NCBI GenBank assembly: GCA_025667525.1
Contig: CM046878.1
Coordinates: forward strand, 99,525,237 to 99,589,236
Source: Glebionis coronaria
Taxonomy: Eukaryota; Streptophyta; Magnoliopsida; Asterales; Asteraceae
DNA: 64,000 nt
Direction of reading: 5' to 3'
Made by a program: the position numbers and the translations under genes. Numbering within the stretch: the first letter of the stretch is position 1; each line of letters begins with the position of its first letter. Positions 47,050-58,026 of this stretch are shown piece after piece. The notes under the pieces were generated by a model. It ran no database searches, had not been told where the DNA came from, and saw nothing but the letters and a program-made list of their open reading frames with translations.

Positions 47050-50000
47050 TGGCTGATGTTGCACGGGGACACGGCGGGGACGATGGTGGCGAGGATCCTT
47101 CACGTCCATGTCCTCCATCATTCGGTTGTGGGGGTTACTTCGTTAACCGAGGTAAGAATTTCTGGATTATTGTAATACAAATTTGATACACATATTGAAC
47201 TTGTTTGCCTTGAAATTTTATGACTTTATCACTCACTTGATTTTGCATGAAAAGGAAAGCAAAAGCCCAATTTGGGCGGGAGGAGAGCCGGCTGGGAGAA
47301 TACCCGGGACAAGACCCGTTGCCTAAAATTACTGGATGTGGTGGCCGCGAATCACAACCGGCAAGTCGAGATCGACTTTGTACACGCTAAAGATAAACTA
47401 GTTACACCTGTCTGCCCCTACGCAGAGCATTGGGGAAACTTATTCGGGGTGGTCGTTAGGGATATACCTTTGTATTACCCTTCGTGGAACAAGGTCCCCG
47501 CAGGGCACAAGGCGGCGGCCTGGGAAGCTCTTGGGGTAAGTTATCATTTTATGTTTATTTAATTATCGTGTTCATTTATTTAATTGTGTATATTTATTTA
47601 AATTCGTTTTTTATTTATATCATATAAATAAATAAACAAATTTAAATAAATATATAAATTATATTTCTAACTATGTTTTCAATGTGTTGTATGTAGGCCA
47701 ACGATTTCTAAGGATTTGGTAAAGGATGGATTAGATCTATGGATTTGGTGGAAGAGATGGGGAAGAAGGAGATTAGGTGTAGAGAGAGAAAGGAGAGGGA
47801 AGAAAAGTAGAGAGAGAAAGACTTAATTAGATTAATGAAATGTGAGTGAATGAACTAACCAACCCCCTCCTAACATGCTAGGAGGGGTATATATATAGCC
47901 CACCCTACATGTGGGCTATATGGACTATACATTATAAAGTGGACCACGAGCCCATTACATAATTATCGTTGGAGCGACCGATCCTTCATAAATACGTAAA
48001 ACGTATTTCCAACAATCTCCCCCTAAGGGAGGTCGCTCTAAGTTACAAAGTTCTAAATATTCTATGGCTCGTCATCTATGCTAATAATGATGTGACCGAG
48101 ACTTTCTTTGGGAAAACACATTTCCAACAATCTCCCCCTAAGGGAGGTCACACCATTTTACAAAATCTTAAACCTAGCATCTATGCTTGAGTCTTCGATC
48201 TTGTTCTTGTGAATATGCTTGATATGATCTTTGACTTTAGTCTTGAGCATGTTTCCTTGCCTTGACCTTGTGCATTCATCACTTGTGCAATTTGCCTCTT
48301 CGTGACTTCATGTTCCACATACTTATACCTTTAAATTCTTGAAAGCTTCAGAGTTTGATACAGCGGAAGACTTGACCTTCAGACTTTCTTGAATTTGTTG
48401 AAGTACTAAGTGTATATAGTATAAGCATGTGGTGACGACTTCTTCTGGGTTGTACACCGCAATGCCACCTTCTTGTTACGCTGCATAAGACAGTTAGCAA
48501 CAAACAATATACACGGATGAAATGGCCTTGAACATTTCATTCTAATTCGGTAGCATTTTACCTCCGGTCGGTGAAGACCGTTGGACGATATTAAATATCG
48601 TACTTGTGACAGGTAGTTTCAATAAAGAACCTCCTTGACAAGATTTCGCGGGTAAACCCGTTCTCTTTACTCGACCGTCCAAAGCTGACTGCGAACGTAA
48701 AGAGTGAATCATTTGGATAATAATATCCGCATGATTTAAAGCCGTCAATTCATGTTCCTGGAACAAGTGAAGTTCAATTAAGAACCGCACCATCGTTGCT
48801 TTCCAGTTGTCACTAGCTTGATTCATAAAGAATCTTGCAAGTTACCTACCAAGTGCTGTTTGATGTTAACACTAGAAGGATTTCTACTCGTCATTGTGAT
48901 CAATAAAGAGTCACTCTGAGTGTTCTGGCAAGATCATATGATAATGCGTAGAGGCCTGGAACGTGTTTAAATTCATTTAAGAATTAAACCACTGTTGCTT
49001 TCCAGTTATCACAAGTTTGATTCATAAAGAATCGCACAAGTCACCTACCATGAGCTTTTTGATATTCGCTCAAGAAGGATTTCCATCTTCATTGTAAATA
49101 CTTTCGTATTACTCGGATGTTCAGGCAAGATCATGAAGATTTTGCGTAGGACTCTTAATATCTTTCTTACTTTTCACATTGTGTGAACAAGCAAGGAATA
49201 ATGAAAGTGTGTCCTAATGAGATATTAGATGATCTCAAATGGCTCTAGACTCGATCGTGCATTTTGGATTTTTAGTGATCGGAGGCTGGAGAGGAGTGCC
49301 ACCTTTTCAATACCAATTTATTCGGAGTGAATAAATCAATAGATAATGTGTTGTCTCAGTGTGATTAAAACAAATATCTTTTGAGAGATATCTGAGTTAG
49401 CTGGGATGGGTTGTGCCTTGCATCACTGGGTCCATGATGTCTTTCTTCAATACCGAGAATCATTAGCAAAAATGACCTCAATAGCATATGTATTGACCCG
49501 GTTTCTGCCTAAAGTTGTAAGGAGGGCTTCTTTCTTTACACCCTTTATCTTTACAATTCTTTTTCATTCTTCAACCCCTTCAATGCTTACCAATACGTCA
49601 TAACTAGCACCTTGTTGTGATTGTTCCAGTGCTAACTTAAGTACTTGGTCGGCATTCAGCTACGTTCACAATCTTTCTCCATCTTTCCTAAGGACTACTA
49701 TTTCTAGCTATGGAATGTCCTTGGGAAGATTCCTCCGGTTCTAGAGAAATCATTGGACTTTAACCTATCCTACCATCCTTATGTCACCACAATCTTCACC
49801 GTCGTGAATAGAGATGTTTTGGGTAAGTGTATGTCACCATGAAATCCATTTTGAAGTGCAAATCCATTTTGCTCCCCCTTAACATATGCTACGATATTCG
49901 AAAACATTTCGCACATGTCGGGATGAGCTAGTACGTTAAGTCAAACCATTTGTGATTAATCATTTCCCATATTAAATCACATTTTCTCCCCCATATTAAA

Positions 50001-53000
50001 AATATTAACTCAATCAATGTTTTTAATATCAATTGATTTAATAGCTTTTTAAGAAAATTTGGGAAGAAAAATGCAAATCCAATTATCTTCATGATTTTAA
50101 CAAGCTCCCCCTCAAATTAATGAGGGTCTACTTGAAACGTAAATTAAATACCTTTTAAACACAAGTGTAAGGTATTTAACACGTGCAAAGATCATATATA
50201 ATAATGAATTCACAAGATTAGCAATGTACGAGGTTGGACCTGAATAATGGAGAACAGCATATGAAAGAAGCACATGGTTCTTGTTCACGAATGTTGGTCA
50301 CCTCGTCACGTCCCCGAGAAAATTAATTCCCGTTGTTGAGTCAAAGCTTTCCGGTGAAATGCTTGACTTGATTATGAAAAACGGGTTGCTATCTGAAATA
50401 ATAGCAAACCATTTTGAGCATGTTTTAAAAGTTTGAACTTCTGCTCGAACTTTATTTACAACCCCGTGTCATTATTGAATGACATTTCTAGGTTCGTAAA
50501 TATTATCGATTCCAGAAGACATGCTCTTTTTATCAAAACATTTTGAACACACAATTTTGAAAGATTTAGAAAAATCTTTTGAGAAATTCTCGAAAAATTG
50601 TGTTCAAAGTTTTGAAAAACAATTACTTGAGCTTAAGATGTTGAATATCTTAAAAGCGAGCTCAAGTCCGAGAAGTTGTGAACTTCCCGTTGTTAAGGAT
50701 AAGTTACCATCGGCGATAAGCTTTCCTTTTATCTGAAGAACGAGTCCTAAGCTGACATTTACTTAGAAGTCGTGTTCATGAGCTTGAAAACTTTGACTGT
50801 TTTAACGGAAAGCTCATGACCGAGAAAGGTTAATTTCTCGTTACGAGGAAAAGTTCTCTTATTTAAAAGATACACTTTCCTTTCTGAGCTTAAAACTTCG
50901 AATGTTTTAAGACAAGCTCATGACCGAGAAAATTGAATTTCTCGTTATGAGGAGAAGTTTATCATTAATGATAAACTTTCCTTTATTTTAAGTCCGAGTT
51001 ACAGTCTGATATTTAACTGTAAGTCATTGTGCATGAGCTTAAAAACTTTGAATGTTTTCGATATAAGCTCATGCCCGAGAAAAATTAATTTCTCGTTGTA
51101 AGGATAAGTTTATCATCGGCGATAAACTTTCCTGCCTTTGAAGAACGGGTTACAGACTGTCATTTATCTATAAGCCTTAATGCATGAGCTTAAAAACTTG
51201 GAATGTTTTTGATGTAAGCTCATGCCCGAGAAAAATGAATTTCTTGTTTTTAGGATAAGTCATCATCGGGATGAACTTTCCTGTCTTTTGAGATCGAGTT
51301 ACAGTCTGTTATGTGACTGTAAGTCCTTGATTGCAGCTTAACCATGAATCCCCTGAGACATTTGTTTCTCTGATATCTGCTTCTTCAGCAACCAAACTCT
51401 AAGAGTGTCCTTAGTTGATCGGTACACAACGATTGGACCGCTTCGTTCTTTTGGAACATCAACTTTGGTACCTGCAATCTCATTAGGAGTTTGTATACTT
51501 TTGCATGGGTTAGAGATATCTATTTTAGAAGCACGTGGGGGTTCACAGTTGGCTTTACTTGTGTCAGAGGTGGCCTGAGGGGATAATTCACTTGTCTTAG
51601 TTGGCAAACGTTTCCTTTTATAGAAAATCTTAAGTTCAGGCTTAAGTGATGTATCATCCTTTGCAATTTCCTCCCTAGTAGTCTTCGTAGAATCAGAGAC
51701 TATCCTAGTTAAAGGGCACTCGTTTCCTACAAGAGTAAAAGTTCTACCAGTGGGGCGCCAAACTTTACCAAAGGGTTTGATTTTAGCTATCCACTGGGAC
51801 TTAATTCTAGCACGGGAGTTCACCTCATCAAGTAATTTCTTGACACAAGCATCATGATTTGCCGTAAAGACACATTTTCTACATGTTTTACAAGTAGCAT
51901 ATTTAATGTCTGAATAATTCCTAGATGATTGATCGATGCTCCTAGAAGATGGCATGCTATGGTTAGCAGTGTTGGGTAATCTAGAAGGCATCTGACTAGG
52001 TTGGACATTGCTATCTCTTACATGTGTCTTTTGAATAGCTTCCCTTTGACCAGATTTGTGGCAAACGTCATTTGAACTAGTTCTAGACGTGGTCTTGGTA
52101 TTTTTAGGGAAACTAGAGGCAATCATATGTTTTGGTCTTGCTAAAGCTGGAGTGATCACATTGGGCCTAGTTGCTGGAGTGACTGGTCTAATAAGATGAA
52201 CCAAATCAACTTGGGAGGCAAATCGCGGTCTCGAGGATTGTGGTCGCTCGGATCTAAATGCAGTAGGTTGTCTGACAATCGGTTGTCTGACGAACTGATT
52301 TGTAGGCGGTTTCCCCAAGATTGATGGTTTTTCAAGCTTAGTGTCCACACTAGGTCCTCTATTTTTCCTTAACTCGTTTTTCAACGCGGCTATAGCAAAG
52401 ACCTTTTCCTGTACTTGGGCTTTTAAATTCTCATTCTCTTTGAGCAAGTTATCTTGGGATGCCAACTTAGATTCAAGCAGTTGAATTTGTTTCAAAAAAT
52501 TATCCTTTTCAGCTTTAGAATCTAGAACAGTTTGATCCAATTTTCTTTCAAGAACAACGTTTGACTTTTCAAGTTTTTCAAAGTATGTTTCAAATTTATC
52601 CGTTTTCTTAGAAAATTCAAGTTTGGCATCCTCAAGATCTTTTGATTGTTGAGCTACAATCATTTCGAGCTCTCTAATCTTGGAATCAGAAGCAATCAAT
52701 GAAGCAGTTATAATACAATTTTCATGATGTACTATAGCATTCTGAACAATCTCTCCCCCATTATGACTTACATCGGATGAATCAGAAGTGGTATTTCTAT
52801 CACTCTTTTCCATCCCATGTTTGTCATAATTAGGTTCAGAATGCTCAATATGCGGCATGTCATCAACATATACATCATAACCAACATCACATTGTACCAT
52901 GTTTGCAGGCTCTTCGTCATAAATGGGTAAGGTGTCATCAAGAGAAATCTCGTGAACATTCCCCGACGTGCCACTGATATCATGTTGTCCTTCTGAATCC

Positions 53001-56000
53001 GTGCTCTTGCCATCGTTAGGCTCCAAGTTGTCAACCGTATGACCATTCTCCTCTTGCATCTGCGGCATTGATTCTTGCACTCCATTATCATACGTTTGCT
53101 GAAGTTGTGATTGTTGATAAATCGAAGACGAGACTGATGTCATGAGTTTCAGAATTGTATCACGGAAGACTCGAAGTTCAGTATGTGTATCTCGAAGAAA
53201 TGATTGGCAAATCATTGAACTTTCAGACTTGATGATATTGAACTGGAGGAAAGGCGTGAGTTGTGTCACAAGAGCCTTATAAGCAAGTGCCGATGCAGAG
53301 TGATTAAAGCTTTTATTGTTAAGTTCCTCGGCGAGTTGGGTCAAAGTGGTGAACATTGAGTCGATGAATATATGACGATCTTGTCCAAAGATTGTCACAA
53401 ATTCGCTCCCTCCTTGAATCCCCGAAAGAGTGACAAGATGAGATTGAAGCATTCGAAATGAAGTGATGCCACTTTCTCTGACCTTGTCTTGCAACTTATA
53501 TGATTCTCCCTTGTTTGATGTCGAATTCAAAAAATCCATGGAAAGTCGATGAACAATCAGGATTGATGATCGATCGAGGTAAAAGATGAACGATTACAGA
53601 TTGAGAAGTTGATGTTTCTTAGTCTTATCAAAATAAATCCTGTCACCTTGCCACCAAATCCGACCACAAAAACTGTTAACCCGTCAAAAATTTGTTCACG
53701 GTAACTTTTAAAGTACCCGCCTCAACACGATTTACTAATGCCAAAAAGAAATATCAATTGGCAAAATATTCAAAATTAATTTACCTAAAAAAATTAACTT
53801 TAAAAATATATATATGAAAAATAAAATAAAAGGTAAACTTAATTTGAAAAAAAAAAAAAAAAAAAAAAAATGTTACTGACTAAAAATAAAATCTGATAAT
53901 AAATAAACTTAATGTCGATTTTATCAAAACAAAAAAAAATTTTACGTGGCCCAAAACCAAGTTTCCAAACAAAAGAAACTTATCCAAAAACAAACGTGGC
54001 AACCGTCCATTTACTTATCCTTTGACTTTCTTGTTTACTCCGTCAAACCACAACACGTGGCCCAATCAAAGAAAGGCCACCGCCCACTCCACTTTCCTTG
54101 TTAACTCCGCCAGAATAAATAAACGTCCTCTAATCTCTCTCTCTCTCACATAATACACGCGACCTAAGTTACTTCTATCTCTCTCTGTTAAACTGTGTAA
54201 CCAAGATCTAATGAAACCCCAATCAAACAACTTCAAATCCCTCAATCAAACAATCTTAATACCAGAGAACTTCAAACATCAATCCCACAATCAAACAATA
54301 TCCAAACGAATGAAACCCCCCCAAATCCGTTTAAAGCCTTGCAAACAAGATTTGATTAAAGAAAAACCCAATACTAAATCTATTAGAACCAAGCAAATGT
54401 GAAGAGCTTCAAGATCCTGTAAATGGATCTCGGGTAGGTTCTTTTAATTTAAGTTTTTGTTGGTTTGAGTCTCTCTCTCTACTGTAGTGTCATTCTGTGA
54501 TGTGGTTTGCTGTTGGTGAATCGAGTCCGTGTGTTGGGTAGTCGAGAGAGGGTGGGTGGGTAAATTGTGTGAGGTTGTTTGTAAATAAATGGGTCGAGAG
54601 TCGAGAGGGTTTAGAGTTAGGGTGAGAATGGTTTGTGACGAGGGTGTCGAGGTTGTTTTGTCGAGAGAGAGTGGTGTTGGGTAGGAGAGTCGAGAGGGTT
54701 TAGAGTTAGGGTGAGAATGGTTTGTGAAAGTCGAGTCTTTGTTGTCGAGTTCGAGTTGTAGTCGAGGTTGGGTTTGAGTTGAGTGAGACGTGGGTAGGTG
54801 TCGAGTATGTCGAGGGTGTGAGTCTTGGTTTCTGTTTTTGTTTTGAGTCGGTCGAGGGAGAGAGTGTTAAGTGTGTCGAGGGAGTCAAGGGAGTCTGTGG
54901 GTTGGGTTGCAAGTGTGATGTGTTTGTCCAAGCAGAGTTCGAGTCGAATGAGAGTCCTATTCGGAACTTTTCCTATTCGGAACATTTCCTATTCGGAACA
55001 TTTCCTATTCGGAACTTTTCCTATTCGGAACTTTTCCTATTCGGAACTTTTCCTATTCGGAACTTTTCCTATTCGGAACTTTTCCTATTCGGAACTTTTC
55101 CTATTCGGAACTTTTCCTATTCGGAACTTTTCCTATTCGGAACTTTTCCTATTCGGAACTTTTCCTATTCGGAACTTTTCCTATTCGGAACTTTTCCTAT
55201 TCGGAACTTTTCCTATTCGGAACTTTTCCTATTCGGAACTTTTCGTCTATGCGGAACTTTTTGTCTATGCGGAAAAAATCGGAAAGACGGAAATCTGACA
55301 ACGAAAAACTGATAACTTTGGATAAAAAGGATTGATGACAGTTTTAACAGATTGGATAGGACTCATGGACTGATATGACACTCGTAACAATTTTTGGACT
55401 GTTTGGACTATTTTTGGACAGGATTGGACTCATGGACAGTTATGAAAAAGAAGAAGAAACTGATTAAAAAAAATTGTAATTAAAAAAACTGATGTAGAAA
55501 AAAAAAAAAAAAAAAAAAGAAAAAAAAAATGACTGAATAAAAAAATGATTAAAAAATGAAAAAAAAACGACTGAATAAAAACTTGACTGATAAACAAAAT
55601 AAGAAACTGAGAAACTGATAAAAAATGATATGATTAAAAACGGATATGATTAAAAAACTTGATAATAAAAAAAAAAACTGATAACACACGAGAAAAAAAA
55701 TAAAACTGATAAAAAAAATGAAAATTGATAAAATTTATAAAAATTGATAAAAAAAAAATTGATCAAAAAATTGATCGAATGATGAAAAGATGGATAAAAA
55801 ATAAGAAAAGAAAGAATTTTTACCATCAAATCAAAAGATAAAAAAATGCAAATCCTAAGATTCAACCATGGCTCTTGATACCAATTGTAGGCCAACGATT
55901 TCTAAGGATTTGGTAAAGGATGGATTAGATCTATGGATTTGGTGGAAGAGATGGGGAAGAAGGAGATTAGGTGTAGAGAGAGAAAGGAGAGGGAAGAAAA

Positions 56001-57697
56001 GTAGAGAGAGAAAGACTTAATTAGATTAATGAAATGTGAGTGAATGAACTAACCAACCCCCTCCTAACATGCTAGGAGGGGTATATATATAGCCCACCCT
56101 ACATGTGGGCTATATGGACTATACATTATAAAGTGGACCACGAGCCCATTACATAATTATCGTTGGAGCGACCGATCCTTCATAAATACGTAAAACGTAT
56201 TTCCAACATTGTATTGTATATATTTATTTAAATTCGTTTATTCATTTATATCATATAAATAAATAAACGAATTTAAATAAATATATAAATTATATTTCTA
56301 ACTCTGTTCAATGTGTTGTACTGTGTATATTTATTTAAATTCGTTTATTTATTTATATCATATAAATAAATAAACAAATTTAAATAAATATATAAATTAT
56401 ATTTTTAACTCTATTTTCAATGTGTTGTATTGTGTATATTTATTTAAATTCATTTATTTATTTATATCATATAAATAAATAAACAAATTTAAATAAATAT
56501 ATAAATTATATTTCTAACTCTGTTTTCAATGTGTTGCATTGTGTATATTTATTTAAATTCGTTTATTTATTTGTATCATATAAATAAATAAACAAATTTA
56601 AATAAATATATAAATTATATTTCTAACTCTGTTTTCAATGTGTTGTATTTGATTGCAGAAAAAAATACGATCTCGAGCCGCACAGGAGCACCTCTCGGTG
56701 GCAGAGTATTCATAATACCATTAATGCCCAGCTACAAAAAACATACAACACCAACAAGGCCACTCTAAAGCGAGATTACTGTATAAAAGACCCCGAGACT
56801 GGAGAATACGATGTGGCTCGAATTAGGCGGAACAGACCCGACGAGCACTCAGCTGAAGACTGGGGAAAACAAATAACGTTTTGGACTGACTCTGGTAACA
56901 AGAAGCGATCTTTAACAAACAGCCAAAATCGGTTCAAGGCAACACTTCCATCCCGACATGGTTCTCGGTCGATCCCTCGCACTCAACAACTCACGGTAAT
57001 TATTATTATAATTATTGATTTTACATTATTATTGTTTTTTTTATTTTTTTTATTTTATTATTATTATTATTATTGATTTTACATACATATATATCTGATT
57101 ATACATTTTGGTGTGTTAAGATTTGCCGTTTTTAATTAGATTGATCTTACTTGCGTGTATATGTACAGAAAAAGGCGTCCGAAACCCAACAGGAGCCTTC
57201 AGAGATCGACATGTTCTATCATTTGCACATGGATGAAAATGGTGTATTTGCATATCAGAAGCTCTCCATTTGTATGTAAGTATTATTTTCAAAACACACT
57301 TTGATGAATCATTGATTAATAATCTAGCAACCCGACTAATATATTTACTATCTTGTGTTATTGTCACTACACAGGATCAGATGAGGGAGCTAGAGGCGAC
57401 GGTGAGCATACCACTTCCGAGATCAACAGGATGGTACGAGGAGGCAAGTTTCGCGGCCACCATCCTGGCGTGGGTATGGTATTGCCGAGATACGCCAGTT
57501 CTAGTCCGATCTTTTCGTCACCCCCTGACACTCGTTGGGATGTTGATTTCCTGATGGGTATGCTGAGAGTCGACGACATCTATTCCGATCATTTTTTTAG
57601 ATATGAGAGTGCTGGTACCAGCGGGAGCGGGAGTCGCCCGAGTGATGATGCTGAGGATCGGGAGGGTGGAGAGGATGGTGGCGATGACGCGAGCTAG
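47050..57697 (+). CDS. TNP1-type (Transposase_24-like) CACTA gene, five exons, split by a nested copia element
   Basis: Exon 1 about 47050-47149 (MADVARGHGGDDGGEDPSRP), exon 2 about 47255-47535 (GWENTRDKTRCLKLLDVV, IPLYYPSWNKVPAGHKAAAW), exon 3 about 56659-56995 (KKYDLEPHRSTSRWQSIH, DPETGEYDVARIRRNRP), exon 4 about 57169-57275, exon 5 about 57375-57697 (SEINRMVRGGKFRGHHPGVG, then acidic Gly/Ser tail). GT-AG signals fit each junction. The domain matches plant Ptta/En-Spm transposase (PF03004 type), whose En/Spm counterpart binds the subterminal repeats. The frames at the exon 2-3 and 4-5 joins differ from the best-matching reading by one base, so either the junctions are slightly off or the gene is damaged. 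No internal stop lies within the main exons. Intron 2 is 9.1 kb because of the copia insertion. Confidence 0.8.
47575..47691. repeat. Palindromic ~107-bp intron repeat, left copy
   Basis: Contains ATTTATTTAAATTCG...ATAAATAAATAAACAAATTT, an AT-rich inverted repeat. It belongs to the same tandem array as 56209-56645; the copia element inserted into this array. Confidence 0.82.
47692..48014 (-). repeat. 3' LTR of the young copia-type element (323 bp)
   Basis: Sequence matches 55886-56208 throughout. A TATA-like TATATATAG stretch lies near 47888-47897. Confidence 0.92.
48011..48150 (-). repeat. Duplicated polypurine-tract region
   Basis: TTTCCAACAATCTCCCCCTA and the following AAGGGAGGTC occur at 48006-48034 and again at 48121-48149. 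The first abuts the LTR and is the functional polypurine tract (plus-strand primer) position; the second is an internal copy about 115 bp away. Confidence 0.85.
48760..49140. repeat. ~190-bp direct repeat pair in the copia-type element
   Basis: Two diverged copies (about 48776-48960 and 48970-49140) share GTTGCTTTCCAGTT, TTGATTCATAAAGAATC and AGAAGGATTTC in the same order. Confidence 0.75.
49141..50628. other. Non-coding part of the copia-type element where pol would lie
   Basis: No ORF above background. It includes several CTCCCCCTTAA / CTCCCCCTCAAAT tracts (49872, 50105) resembling internal polypurine tracts. It occupies the position between the coiled-coil ORF and the 3' LTR where protease-integrase-RT-RNase H are normally found. 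Confidence 0.6.
50629..51330. repeat. Five diverged ~150-bp tandem repeats in the copia-type element
   Basis: Each unit starts with GAGCTTAAAACTTTGAATGTTTT-like sequence and contains AGCTCATGCCCGAGAAAAAT, TTTCTCGTT, GATAAACTTTCC and a GTTACAGTCTG block. Units begin near 50629, 50778, 50886, 51034 and 51184. Confidence 0.85.
51338..53539 (-). CDS. Open 733-codon coiled-coil polyprotein segment of the copia-type element
   Basis: ATG at 53537-53539, single stop at 51338-51340, no interruption. Residues ~1-145 are helical (RMLQSHLVTLSGIQGG, TIFGQDRHIFIDSMFTT). Residues ~145-275 are acidic (LPIYDEEP, DVYVDDMPHIEH). A long coiled coil follows at about 285-395 (LEDAKLEFSKKTDKFETYFE, QLLESKLASQDNLLKENENL), then a basic Ser/Pro-rich stretch with KLEKPSILGKPP and a C-x2-C pair (CKTCRKCVF), and near residue 600 WRPTGRTFTLVGNECPLTRI. 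The same blocks occur in Asteraceae Ty1/copia polyproteins between gag and protease. No UBN2/gag capsid, CCHC knuckle or DTG protease is present. It is the only retained coding part, intact in a recently inserted copy. Function unknown. Confidence 0.85.
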   Translation of the reverse strand: MDFLNSTSNKGESYKLQDKVRESGITSFRMLQSHLVTLSGIQGGSEFVTIFGQDRHIFIDSMFTTLTQLAEELNNKSFNHSASALAYKALVTQLTPFLQFNIIKSESSMICQSFLRDTHTELRVFRDTILKLMTSVSSSIYQQSQLQQTYDNGVQESMPQMQEENGHTVDNLEPNDGKSTDSEGQHDISGTSGNVHEISLDDTLPIYDEEPANMVQCDVGYDVYVDDMPHIEHSEPNYDKHGMEKSDRNTTSDSSDVSHNGGEIVQNAIVHHENCIITASLIASDSKIRELEMIVAQQSKDLEDAKLEFSKKTDKFETYFEKLEKSNVVLERKLDQTVLDSKAEKDNFLKQIQLLESKLASQDNLLKENENLKAQVQEKVFAIAALKNELRKNRGPSVDTKLEKPSILGKPPTNQFVRQPIVRQPTAFRSERPQSSRPRFASQVDLVHLIRPVTPATRPNVITPALARPKHMIASSFPKNTKTTSRTSSNDVCHKSGQREAIQKTHVRDSNVQPSQMPSRLPNTANHSMPSSRSIDQSSRNYSDIKYATCKTCRKCVFTANHDACVKKLLDEVNSRARIKSQWIAKIKPFGKVWRPTGRTFTLVGNECPLTRIVSDSTKTTREEIAKDDTSLKPELKIFYKRKRLPTKTSELSPQATSDTSKANCEPPRASKIDISNPCKSIQTPNEIAGTKVDVPKERSGPIVVYRSTKDTLRVWLLKKQISEKQMSQGIHG
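53540..54955 (-). other. 5' leader of the copia-type element, ORF side
   Basis: Contains a poly(A) tract (about 53846-53871), CT-repeats near 54135-54150, and sequences rich in CTCGAC on the minus strand. No other ORF is supported; the frames called here are low-complexity. Confidence 0.55.
54956..55275. repeat. 18-copy tandem array of a 16-bp repeat in the copia leader
   Basis: CCTATTCGGAACTTTT repeats with a strict 16-bp period, about 18 units with only two or three substitutions (early units have ACATTT), followed by two diverged units (GTCTATGCGGAACTTT). It lies between primer site and ORF. All three frames are open because 16 is not a multiple of three and the unit has no stop, giving spurious 16-residue peptide repeats. 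Confidence 0.97.
55276..55885 (-). other. A-rich leader next to the 5' LTR of the copia-type element
   Basis: Strongly A-rich on the plus strand (poly-A runs near 55498-55530, GATAAAAAA motifs), ending at the tRNA primer site 55870-55884. No ORF is supported. Confidence 0.65.
55870..55884 (-). promoter_or_regulatory. tRNA-Met-type primer binding site of the copia-type element
   Basis: Minus strand TTGGTATCAAGAGCC directly beside the LTR. It is the usual Ty1/copia TGGTATCAGAGC site with one extra A. Confidence 0.85.
55886..56208 (-). repeat. 5' LTR of the young copia-type element (323 bp)
   Basis: Same length and sequence as 47692-48014; ends TGTAGGCC and TTCCAACA. Confidence 0.92.
56209..56645. 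repeat. Tandem palindromic ~107-bp repeat in TNP1 intron 2
   Basis: Four copies of a unit with ATTTATTTAAATTCGTTTAT and its complement ATAAATAAATAAACAAATTT, spaced by ATTATATTTCTAACTCTG and TTCAATGTGTTGTATTGTG. A fifth copy lies left of the copia element (47575-47691). Confidence 0.92.
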
Positions 57698-58020
57698 TCG
57701 TGTCATATATGTGTTTGTTAGTATGGTACATTGTTTCTTTATGTTCATCTTGACTTGTTTCCCTATTATCCTAAATTAGAACGCTTGTTTCCCTAGTATC
57801 CTTAACTATCCGGACTTATTCCTAGTATCCTTGGATAAATTAAAACGTTATATTATATTTTGATGCAAGTTTGAACTTATTCCGCGTTTGTGTTGATTTT
57901 TATTCCAAGTTTACTTTATATGTGTCTTTTGGTGAGTAAATACAGGTTTTTGTTACAGGTTTTGGTAGATTTTAAAAATCTGGAAAACGCCTGCTGTGCA
58001 GACAATTTATAAAAAGAACC
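57698..58020 (+). other. 3' region of TNP1
   Basis: AT-rich sequence with a short CCTAGTATCC repeat (57740-57835) between the TNP1 stop and the right subterminal palindromes. Probably 3' UTR and transcript end. Confidence 0.5.
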
Positions 58021-58026
58021 TGCAGA

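Larger units (their letters stand above)
47687..56213 (-). mobile_element. Non-autonomous Ty1/copia-type element (47692-56208) with TTGTA target duplication and matching LTRs
   Basis: TTGTA flanks both ends (47687-47691, 56209-56213). LTRs are 47692-48014 and 55886-56208, both 323 bp, TGTAGGCC...TTTCCAACA, with no difference seen on reading. The primer site (minus TTGGTATCAAGAGCC) at 55870-55884 and polypurine tract (minus CCTTAGGGGGAGATTG) next to 48014 show it points left. The internal 7.9 kb has one 733-codon ORF (51338-53539) and no protease, integrase, RT or RNase H. Identical LTRs mean a recent insertion; the enzymes must have come from another element. Confidence 0.92.

Noticed and set aside
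54120..54420. Possible host gene start with CT-rich 5' UTR
   Set aside because: It lies in the leader of the copia-type element and no ORF with domain content follows.
54956..55275. Possible CRISPR-like array
   Set aside because: Direct 16-bp repeats without spacers, in a plant retroelement leader.
54779..55312. 177- and 157-codon ORFs with 16-residue FPIRNFSYSELFLFGT-type repeats
   Set aside because: The 16-bp DNA repeat has no stop in any frame, so these frames are open by composition; they also run antisense to the element.
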